This document shows positions 1 to 5,095 of a stretch of 5,216 nt of DNA, piece after piece; the first letter of the stretch is position 1; each line of letters opens with the position of its first letter. Under the pieces are notes generated by a model that had not been told where the DNA came from, did no database searches, and saw nothing but the letters and a program-made list of their open reading frames with translations. A program made the position numbers and the translations under genes. Source of the DNA: Chloroflexota bacterium (GTDB lineage Bacteria > Chloroflexota > Anaerolineae > Anaerolineales > Villigracilaceae); NCBI GenBank assembly GCA_021823555.1, contig JAKANW010000278.1, forward strand, positions 1-5,216, in the 5' to 3' direction.

Positions 1-119
1 TGGAGATCGGTGCGTAATTCGGGGGAGCCGGCCCAATAATAATGCTCCCAGCGAATGCCGCGCCGGCGGTCATCTTTGTTGAGAGAGACGCCGAGGGAGA
101 TTGCATAATTGGCAAAAAC
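1..119 (-). pseudogene. Unidentified gene fragment on the minus strand, running off the left edge
   Basis: Read on the minus strand, this stretch is open from about 137 down to base 1, with a stop at 138-140 just before it and no ATG, GTG or TTG start inside. From about 119 downward the translation looks like real protein (it includes GIRWEHYYWAGSPELRTDL) and about half of its codons end in C. The plus-strand frames here read poorly by comparison. I do not recognise the family. The piece is GC-rich while the transporter gene that begins at about 110 is AT-rich, so it looks like an internal fragment of another gene cut at a junction near 100-125. It overlaps the first 24 codons of the plus-strand transporter frame, and both cannot be genuine coding sequence. 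Confidence is low because only about 40 residues are visible. Confidence 0.3.
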
Positions 120-1154
120 TTCCCCATGCTTACAAGTTTATTGCAGGCAGCCATGCTTGCTATGTTGATTCCGTATCAATCGAACACTTACATAATACTT
201 ATTGTTTTATTCTTGGTTTCAGCAATTAGCTCTTTCTACATGCCGGCCTTTTTTGCCTTGCCCCCGCGTTTGGTCAAGAAGGGGGGTGATCTTCTCCGAT
301 TGAATTCGGCGCTCTCGATAACCGCCCTGCTTGCGTCCCTTCTTGGGGCGTCTATAGGAGGAATTTCCCTCTCTTTTATTCAGATTCGAGGCGTGATTAT
401 TGTTGATTTGATTTCATTTGTAATATTAGCCGTTTGTATCTTTCTTATCAAGATACCCCAACAAGCTGTGGATTCGGATGTTTCCTTTTCGACCAGATGG
501 AAAGATTTTTATACGTCCGTTATAGATGGTGTCTGCGAAATATATAAGCATTCGAACTTACGCGGTTTGATGACAATCTTTTTTGGTTACAGTCTTGCTG
601 ATGGCTTTTTTTATCCCTATCTTGTTGTATGGGCCACACAGATTTTACGAGTTGACAACACTCGTTATGGATTATTGCAGTCTGCATTAACCGCTGGCGC
701 TGCTTTTGGTTCTGCTTTTGTTGTTTGGTTGGGTAAAAGAGTGTCGTTACCGCGAATTATTGTTGTTATGTTAATTGCTTTGGGCATTTTTGTAATCAGT
801 TTGGCATTCAATACAAGTTATGCAATCGCTTTTTGTTTTGTGTTACTCTTTAGCACCATGAGAGCATCTATAGGATTGCCTACCACAACTCTTGTTCAGG
901 AAAAGGCAGGGGATCAGTTGATAGGGAGAGTTATGGGTGCCTATCAATCTTTAGGTGAAATTGCTTATGTTTTGGCCTTAGCAGCGACGGCTATTGTCAT
1001 AAGATTCGTGGGCATACAAGTTTTGTTTGTAGTAGGTGGAATTATCTATTTTGTCAGCGGCTTTGTTGGACTTATTTTCCTGCGTAACGTGCCAACTATT
1101 GCGAAAGATAATCAAGAAGCCCTGCAAACTGATTTGAGTCAATCAAAAACTTAG
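42..1154 (+). CDS. Major facilitator superfamily efflux transporter, N-terminally truncated
   Basis: This is a 370-residue integral membrane protein of the MFS_3 group (MefA/enterobactin-exporter-like), which exports small molecules such as drugs or siderophores using the proton gradient. The substrate cannot be told from sequence. About ten membrane helices are visible, roughly at residues 28-46, 49-72, 88-110, 115-136, and six more after a cytoplasmic loop near 140-170. Family landmarks are the segment YMPAFFALPPRLVKKGGDLLRLNSA at about 66-90 (seen here only in outline) and the late LIGRVMGAYQSLGEIA stretch. Normal members have about 400-420 residues and twelve helices. Helices 1 and 2 and the motif-A loop (GxLADRxGRR) are missing, and residues 1-24 do not resemble them. 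An in-frame TAA at 15-17 rules out a longer frame. A GGGGGAG stretch at 21-27 is 14 bases before the ATG, too far for a good ribosome site; Met29 is an alternative start. The gene is AT-rich with T-ending codons, unlike dinG, which suggests transfer. It is probably a non-functional remnant. Confidence 0.75.
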   Translation: MLPANAAPAVIFVERDAEGDCIIGKNFPMLTSLLQAAMLAMLIPYQSNTYIILIVLFLVSAISSFYMPAFFALPPRLVKKGGDLLRLNSALSITALLASLLGASIGGISLSFIQIRGVIIVDLISFVILAVCIFLIKIPQQAVDSDVSFSTRWKDFYTSVIDGVCEIYKHSNLRGLMTIFFGYSLADGFFYPYLVVWATQILRVDNTRYGLLQSALTAGAAFGSAFVVWLGKRVSLPRIIVVMLIALGIFVISLAFNTSYAIAFCFVLLFSTMRASIGLPTTTLVQEKAGDQLIGRVMGAYQSLGEIAYVLALAATAIVIRFVGIQVLFVVGGIIYFVSGFVGLIFLRNVPTIAKDNQEALQTDLSQSKT

Positions 1155-1342
1155 AAGGTTCTGTATCTGATCTTTGGCTAGAATATGCTGAATAGACAGA
1201 TTGTGTAGGGACAAGGTTGCGCCTGACATCATGAGGCTAACAAGAGTAAACCTCGGCAGATCGCTAATCCAACTTGTGCCGCGCCGCTATCTGAATTAAG
1301 TGTCACGACAATTCCCTGTAAACTGTAATTTGGATTCTCTTT
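1155..1342. other. Intergenic stretch with no gene seen
   Basis: Between the transporter stop and the orphan dinG tail there is no convincing reading frame on either strand. I see no strong stem-loop followed by a T run, so no clear terminator for the transporter or for the minus-strand genes reading toward it. Weak complementary pairs exist (for example ACAAGGTTG near 1211 and CAACTTGT near 1269), but they are imperfect and far apart. Base composition moves from AT-rich on the left to mixed on the right. Confidence 0.5.
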
Positions 1343-1447
1343 TTACATCCCCAGCCACGTCTCAGCCATCTTCGGCAAATTTGCGGCGGGACCCTGTCTC
1401 GCGGTGCATTGCGGCAGGGATTCGAGGAACAGCCGGCCGTATTGCTT
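1343..1447 (-). pseudogene. Orphan copy of the dinG 3' end (last 34 codons plus stop)
   Basis: On the minus strand this reads KQYGRLFLESLPQCTARQGP and continues to a C-terminal ETWLGM and TAA at 1345-1343. It matches the last 34 codons of the full dinG gene at 2015-2119. Of 105 bases, 91 are identical and no gap is needed; 31 of 34 residues are identical. The differences are V to M, Q to T and G to E, all within the last six residues. Eight of the eleven changed codons are synonymous. Homology stops upstream of the lysine codon at 1447-1445: dinG has RVLT before it, the copy has SKLD. No start codon or helicase domain accompanies it, so it is a remnant and not a gene. It lies exactly 672 bases from the real tail, with the toxin-antitoxin pair between them. 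It could be a displaced original tail or the residue of a second dinG copy. Confidence 0.88.
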
Positions 1448-1525
1448 GTCGAGCTTGCTTTCCGCCTCAACCTTCGAGACGATGCGTAATGATGAGTTCG
1501 AAGAGGATGAAGCAGGGGAGAGCGT
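1448..1525. other. Spacer between orphan dinG tail and toxin gene
   Basis: This 78-base piece has no dinG homology that I can see. The minus-strand frame of the orphan tail stays open through it up to the TAA at 1528-1526, which is the toxin stop codon, but the translation is serine-rich and unconvincing. On the plus strand a short acidic frame (ATG at 1482, ending at 1556) reads MRNDEFEEDEAGESVYETSL, which also lacks a ribosome site or a recognisable family. No terminator for the toxin gene is apparent. Confidence 0.4.
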
Positions 1526-1780
1526 TTATGAAACTAGTTTATCGTATTCTGCGTGAGTGCCAATCCAAAACCACAAGAACCCTTCATCGACTTCAATGGC
1601 AAGAGCGCGATATTTTCTCCCAATCCGTACAGACCAATACTTTCCTACCTTTTTCAGGTGCAAGGATGGGTGTTGCGCGTTTGCCTTGAGGAGATCAAAA
1701 CTTCGATCTGCCAAATCCCGAATTTCATCTGGCAGCCTCTCGTAATTTTCCCAAAAGTATGGGCTGGCCAGATGCTTCAT
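1526..1780 (-). CDS. RelE/ParE-family toxin of a type II toxin-antitoxin pair
   Basis: An 84-residue protein of normal length for the RelE/ParE superfamily, whose members act in the cytoplasm either as ribosome-dependent mRNA endonucleases (RelE, HigB) or as gyrase poisons (ParE). Sequence alone does not decide which. Visible landmarks are an N-terminal helical part (FWENYERLPDEIRDLADRSFDLL, about residues 9-31), then the core NAQHPSLHLKKVGKYWSVRIG at 34-54 and KYRALAIEV at 56-64, and the closing strand with WFWIGTHAEYDKL at 70-82. The basic residues K43, K44, R52, R55 and R58 and the late H76 and Y79 are candidates for the active face. The ATG at 1780-1778 overlaps the antitoxin stop in an ATGA junction, so the two genes are translationally coupled, antitoxin first, which is typical. 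No defect is visible; the protein looks intact. Confidence 0.88.
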   Translation of the reverse strand: MKHLASPYFWENYERLPDEIRDLADRSFDLLKANAQHPSLHLKKVGKYWSVRIGRKYRALAIEVDEGFLWFWIGTHAEYDKLVS

Positions 1781-1977
1781 AATTCTTTGGCTTTGCCTGA
1801 ACGATAAGCGGTGATGGCTTCGTCGGCAATTTTATTTAATTTACCTGCCTTGACATCTGCCTCAAACTGGGTATCCCATTTCTTAGCGTCGAATTCATCG
1901 AACCATTCGCGGAAAAGCGCTAATTCTTCGCGGGGCAGACGGGAGATGGCTTGTTCAATTTCCTGAATACTGAGCAT
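1777..1977 (-). CDS. Antitoxin partner of the RelE/ParE-like toxin
   Basis: A 66-residue, mostly helical, acidic protein of a small antitoxin family commonly found next to this type of RelE/ParE toxin. The family pattern is visible: an N-terminal helix with IEQAISRLPREELALFREWF at residues 7-26, then FDAKKWDTQFEADVKAGKL at 29-47, and a C-terminal part rich in alanine and lysine ending AYRSGKAKEL. It should bind and neutralise the toxin encoded next. I see no ribbon-helix-helix, AbrB or HTH DNA-binding motif, so whether it represses its own promoter cannot be said. The start is well supported: an AAGGAG ribosome site lies 7 bases upstream. Only 37 bases separate its start from the dinG stop on the same strand, so read-through transcription from dinG is possible. 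Confidence 0.82.
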   Translation of the reverse strand: MLSIQEIEQAISRLPREELALFREWFDEFDAKKWDTQFEADVKAGKLNKIADEAITAYRSGKAKEL

Positions 1978-1984
1978 GGTACTT

Positions 1985-1990
1985 CTCCTT
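1985..1990 (-). promoter_or_regulatory. Ribosome binding site of the antitoxin gene
   Basis: The minus strand reads AAGGAG followed by 7 bases and the ATG at 1977-1975. This near-perfect Shine-Dalgarno sequence fixes the antitoxin start. It contrasts with dinG, which has none. Confidence 0.8.
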
Positions 1991-2011
1991 TTGTATCCTG
2001 GAGTTTAGCAC

Positions 2012-2019
2012 ATTTTATA
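2012..2019 (-). promoter_or_regulatory. Candidate -10 element for the toxin-antitoxin operon, overlapping the dinG stop
   Basis: The minus strand reads TATAAAAT here, and the dinG stop codon TAA (2017-2015) is part of it. A start of transcription near 2006-2007 would give a leader of about 30 bases containing the AAGGAG site, which is a sensible arrangement. No good TTGACA-like -35 hexamer stands 16-18 bases upstream (the sequence there is around GATGGC), so the promoter is only suggested. Confidence 0.3.
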
Positions 2020-2119
2020 CTCCCAGCCACTGACCGGCCATCTTCGGTAAATTGGCGGCGGGTCCCTGTCGCGCCGTGCACTGCGGCAGGGATTCGAGGA
2101 ACAGCCGGCCGTATTGCTT
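2015..2119 (-). repeat. dinG 3' end, the functional partner of the direct repeat at 1343-1447
   Basis: This is the segment of dinG that recurs downstream in the same orientation, with 14 substitutions in 105 bases and no indels. Both copies end with their own TAA, and similarity fades just after the stop. Repeat spacing is 672 bases start to start. The unit between includes the complete toxin-antitoxin operon. Confidence 0.85.
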
Positions 2120-4810
2120 GGTCAGCACGCGCCGGTCGAAGATGGCCACCACGCCGCGGTCGGAGGCGGTGCGAATCAGGCGTCCGAATCCCTGGCGGAA
2201 TTTCAGGATGGCTTCGGGCAGGTAATACTCGTTGAACGGGTCTTCATAGAGTTCCGAGCGGGCCGCGATCAGCGGGTCGGATGGCACGTCGAAGGGCAGT
2301 TTGGTGAGCACCAATACCGAGAGCGACTCGCCGGGTACGTCCACGCCCTCCCAAAAAGCACGCGTCCCCAGCAGCACCGCCCGTTCCGTGGATTTGAAGG
2401 AATCCAGCAAGGCATTCGGCGAGGCGCCCTCACCCTGTTCAAAAACGTAAATCTCCTCGCGTGCCAGCGGCCCGCTGATGGCCTGAGATGTCTTCTTCAA
2501 GGCGGCGTAGGAGGTGAACAAGACCAGCATCCGCCCGCCGGTGGCTTTGGCCAGGGCGATCAGGCTGCGGTCCAGCATCTGCTGGTAGCCATTGACATTC
2601 GGTTCCGGCATATCGTTGGGGATGTACAGCAGCGTGCTGGATTCGTAATCGAACGGGGAACCCAGCGAGAGCGTATCCGCCTCGTCTGCCGAGAGGGTGT
2701 TCTTGATGTATTGGAACTCGCCGTGCGCCGTCATGGTGGCGGAGGTCATCACCACGCAGGCTTTCTCGTGCCACAGGTATTTCTGTACCAGCGGCCCGAC
2801 TCTCAACGGCGCGGCGTTGAGCGACAGCTTGTCTCCGCGCGGGTTGACTTCGATCCAGTAGATTTGCTCGTTGGACGGGTTGCTGATCAATCCATTGGCG
2901 GCGGCCTCGGCTTCGGTCATGCGGCGCAGGACGTTGCTCAGGCTGGTCATCACTTCTTCGAGATTATCGTGCCCGTCCGAGTATAGGGACGCCACGTCTT
3001 TATAGAGTTCGCCCAGAGTCTTGAGCAGTAGCGCCAGCGTGTCGTCGGCTTCGCCCCACATCATCTCCACGTCATCCCAGCCTGGCAGGGTGCGCGCCGA
3101 AGGAGTGATGCGTAACTGCCAGGCGTAGTTGCTCGAAGGCTGTCCCTCGCGCTGGATGGCGGCAAATTCGCCCACCACGTTGAAGAACTGGCGCGAGAGC
3201 TGTTCGAGACGAAAGGCCTGGTCGGTGGCGCGCTTCACTTTTTGCTGGAGCAGCGCAAAGTCGGAGGGGCGCAGCGAGTCGTGCATCTCGGTCAACAGGC
3301 GGCCCAGGATGCCCGCCGACGACCCGCCGATCTCGCGTGTCAGGCGTTCCATGTCGAACTGCGTCAGGCGGAAACTGAGAGCGTTGGTGGTGGCCGACTC
3401 CATGTGATGGGCCTCGTCCACGATCACGTAATCGTATTCGGGCAAGACCCTGCTGCCCGTGGCAACATCGGAAAGCAGCAACGCGTGATTGACGACCAGC
3501 ACATGCGCCGACTGCGCTGCCTGCCGCGCCCGGTGGAACGGGCAGGTCCCGCCCATGCGTCCCACGCAGGTATCGGTGGTGCAGGCATCGTCCTCGGCGG
3601 ATATGCGCCCCCATACTTCGCGCTCGGCAGGGCCGGTTAGGTTGATCTCGTTACGGTCGCCGCTGTGGTTTGCAAGCTGCCACACCAGCACCTTGGCGAG
3701 TACGCGCAACTCATCATCGTTGGTCGGGCCATGCTGGCGCACGTATTGCAAACGGCGCGGACACAGGTAGTTGAAGCGCCCCTTCAGCACGGAGGCGCGC
3801 AGGTCAATGCCCAGCGCGGCGCGCAGGTCGGGGATGTCTTTTTGGATGAGCTGGTCCTGCAGGTTGATGGTGTTGGTGGAGACGACCACGCGCGTGTTGT
3901 TCTGCATGGCGAACAGCGACGCCGGGATGAGATAGGCGAAGGATTTGCCCACGCCGGTTCCCGCCTCGACCATCAAGTGGTTCCCGTTATTCAGGGCTTC
4001 GGTCACCGCCCGCAGCATTTCCACCTGCTCCGGCCGGTGTTCGTAGGCCTCGAAATATTGCGAGAACGGCCCGCCGTACTCCAGGATGGAGGTGATCTCT
4101 TCCGGGTCGAGCGGCAAGGGAGTCTCGGTCTTTTGGAGGGGAGGATGTTCCTTCGAGGCGGGATCAGCTTTGGCCCCGGGCAAAGAGGCGGGGCGGACTC
4201 GTTTGGGCTGGATACCCTCTTTGGCCCGCTCCCGCAGCACTTGCTGGAAGGCCCAGTTTGCGTCCCACTGAATCGGCTCCCCCAGCCGGACGATCTCCGC
4301 CAGCAGGTCGAGCGGCAATTCCTTGGCCATCTCGATCAGCCGCACGTAGGCAGCTTGTGTGACGCGGGCGTCATCGAGAGCGCGGTGGGTGGCGGGCAGG
4401 GGGATGCCGAGCTGCTGACCGAGCGAGCCGAGGTTGTAGCGGCTGGCCGAAGGCATGAGCACCGCCGCCAGTTCATAGGTGTCGAGCACCTGGTTGAATT
4501 GCAGGATGCCCGCTTTTTGCAGGAAGCCGAGGTCGAAACGTACGTTGTGGCCCAGGACGGGTGCATCACCGGCGAAGGCCTCCAGTTCTTCCGCGATGTC
4601 GCGCAGGCGCGGGGCCTGGCGCACCATGCTGTCATCAATGCCCGTCAGTCCCGTGATGAAATCGGGAATATGCCGTCCGGGATTAATGAGGGTGGAGAAC
4701 TCATCTTCGACCCGGTGTCCCTTGAAACGGACTGCGCCGATCTCGATGATGACATCACGTTCAGATTCCAGCCCGGTAGTTTCAATGTCTATGGCAACAA
4801 TGGATGTCAT
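2015..4810 (-). CDS. dinG: DinG-family iron-sulfur DNA helicase with N-terminal DnaQ-type 3'-5' exonuclease domain
   Basis: A 931-residue cytoplasmic DNA repair protein. Residues 1-165 form a DEDDh exonuclease: D8 and E10 in AIDIETTG, D93 in GHNVRFDLGFL, and H142 with D147 in THRALDDAR. All catalytic residues are present. A proline-rich linker at about 195-235 leads to an XPD/DinG superfamily 2 helicase: Walker A AGTGVGKS at 283-290, motif Ia near 308-320, DEAH at 465-468, TSAT at 689-692, LLGTRAFWEGVDVPG at 813-827 and QGFGRLIR at 873-880. Four cysteines, C350, C410, C415 and C423, are placed as in E. coli DinG and should hold a 4Fe-4S cluster. By family knowledge it is a 5'-3' helicase acting on R-loops, D-loops or G-quadruplexes; here it may also trim 3' ends. 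The start ATG has no Shine-Dalgarno sequence. Its last 34 codons are duplicated at 1343-1447. The toxin-antitoxin pair follows 37 bases downstream. The gene is GC-rich and appears intact. Confidence 0.95.
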   Translation of the reverse strand: MTSIVAIDIETTGLESERDVIIEIGAVRFKGHRVEDEFSTLINPGRHIPDFITGLTGIDDSMVRQAPRLRDIAEELEAFAGDAPVLGHNVRFDLGFLQKAGILQFNQVLDTYELAAVLMPSASRYNLGSLGQQLGIPLPATHRALDDARVTQAAYVRLIEMAKELPLDLLAEIVRLGEPIQWDANWAFQQVLRERAKEGIQPKRVRPASLPGAKADPASKEHPPLQKTETPLPLDPEEITSILEYGGPFSQYFEAYEHRPEQVEMLRAVTEALNNGNHLMVEAGTGVGKSFAYLIPASLFAMQNNTRVVVSTNTINLQDQLIQKDIPDLRAALGIDLRASVLKGRFNYLCPRRLQYVRQHGPTNDDELRVLAKVLVWQLANHSGDRNEINLTGPAEREVWGRISAEDDACTTDTCVGRMGGTCPFHRARQAAQSAHVLVVNHALLLSDVATGSRVLPEYDYVIVDEAHHMESATTNALSFRLTQFDMERLTREIGGSSAGILGRLLTEMHDSLRPSDFALLQQKVKRATDQAFRLEQLSRQFFNVVGEFAAIQREGQPSSNYAWQLRITPSARTLPGWDDVEMMWGEADDTLALLLKTLGELYKDVASLYSDGHDNLEEVMTSLSNVLRRMTEAEAAANGLISNPSNEQIYWIEVNPRGDKLSLNAAPLRVGPLVQKYLWHEKACVVMTSATMTAHGEFQYIKNTLSADEADTLSLGSPFDYESSTLLYIPNDMPEPNVNGYQQMLDRSLIALAKATGGRMLVLFTSYAALKKTSQAISGPLAREEIYVFEQGEGASPNALLDSFKSTERAVLLGTRAFWEGVDVPGESLSVLVLTKLPFDVPSDPLIAARSELYEDPFNEYYLPEAILKFRQGFGRLIRTASDRGVVAIFDRRVLTKQYGRLFLESLPQCTARQGPAANLPKMAGQWLGV

Positions 4811-4819
4811 GATAGAACA

Positions 4820-4830
4820 AGTGTACCATA
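4820..4830 (-). promoter_or_regulatory. Candidate -10 region of dinG, short or absent leader
   Basis: The minus strand reads TATGGTACACT here. It contains two overlapping TAnnnT hexamers, TATGGT (4830-4825) and TACACT (4825-4820). TACACT ends 9 bases before the ATG at 4810, which would put the transcription start at or next to the start codon. That fits the lack of any Shine-Dalgarno sequence before dinG. No convincing -35 hexamer is visible, so this is a weak call. Confidence 0.25.
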
Positions 4831-4831
4831 C

Positions 4832-4845
4832 GATTCAAACGAATC
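4832..4845. repeat. Short inverted repeat upstream of dinG
   Basis: GATTC, a 4-base AAAC spacer, and GAATC form a perfect 5-base inverted repeat in the dinG promoter region. It could be a small operator half-site pair. It has no T run, so it is not a terminator. It does not match the LexA boxes I know from E. coli or Bacillus. Confidence 0.4.
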
Positions 4846-4872
4846 AGCAAATCAGCGAATCGACGAGTCAGC
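4841..4872. repeat. Four degenerate 8-base tandem units (consensus GAATCAGC) upstream of dinG
   Basis: The plus strand reads GAATCAGC, AAATCAGC, GAATCGAC and GAGTCAGC in direct succession. Units 2 and 4 differ from the first by one base and unit 3 by two. The array begins about 30 bases before the dinG start codon and its last unit runs over the stop codon (4868-4870) of the upstream membrane-protein fragment. It shares its first GAATC with the inverted repeat at 4832-4845. The regular spacing, just under one helical turn, and the promoter position make a binding array conceivable, but simple sequence drift would look similar. Confidence 0.5.
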
Positions 4873-5095
4873 GGGGCGCGGCTTGTAGGCTGTTAGGTTT
4901 CGTCGGGGAGGTCAACGCCAGGTCGGCCAGCACGATCGTGAACATCCACGTAAAGAGTCGAAAGGCCGTGACGGCCATCAGGGCGTGACGGATCAGCCCA
5001 TAGGAGTCCCCGAAAATCACAATGAACAGGTTGATGTTCGCGACGAGATAGATCCATGTAGCCAGCCAGGCCCAGGGTCTTTCGCCGGCTGCGCC
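4868..5095 (-). pseudogene. C-terminal fragment of an integral membrane protein
   Basis: The minus-strand frame from 5095 to the TGA at 4870-4868 encodes 75 residues. It is membrane-like and uses C- and G-ending codons like dinG. It contains PWAWLATWIYLVANINLFIV followed by IFGDSYGLIRHALMAVTAFRL, then a second hydrophobic stretch (FTWMFTIVLADLAL) and a polar tail ending LQAAPR. Two membrane helices are likely. An in-frame TGA at 5098-5096 closes the frame upstream and there is no ATG before the first helix, so the N-terminal part is missing. The break falls near 5060-5095, where an RND pump fragment begins on the other strand. I cannot name the family; the shape resembles the end of a polytopic membrane protein such as a glycosyltransferase or an uncharacterised transporter. 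It lies 57 bases upstream of dinG on the same strand. Confidence 0.55.

Noticed and set aside
1290..1340. Possible insertion-sequence end (AAGTGTCACGACAATTCCCTG)-like stretch left of the orphan tail
   Set aside because: It is vaguely like the TGTCA ends of some transposons, but there is no matching inverted partner, target duplication or transposase in the window.
1155..1345. Rho-independent terminator after the transporter or after the orphan tail
   Set aside because: The available stems are 4-5 bases with long loops and lack a correctly placed T run.
1300..1689. A 129-codon plus-strand open frame, and the similar one starting at 1951
   Set aside because: Their resemblance to each other comes only from being antisense to the two copies of the dinG tail. 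They led to the duplication but are not genes.
2114..2986. A 290-codon plus-strand open frame opposite dinG
   Set aside because: Also an antisense shadow, low in complexity (rich in G, H, R, Q) and without a ribosome site.
4811..4870. LexA/SOS box in front of dinG
   Set aside because: Neither the CTGT-N8-ACAG nor the GAAC-N4-GTTC type is present. Only the unassigned GATTC/GAATC repeat is seen.
4841..4872. CRISPR-like repeat array
   Set aside because: Units are only 8 bases with no spacers and no cas genes nearby.
3665..4888. A 407-codon open frame on the plus strand opposite dinG
   Set aside because: It is the antisense shadow of a GC-rich, well-supported gene. Its translation shows no domain, and dinG motifs on the other strand are complete.
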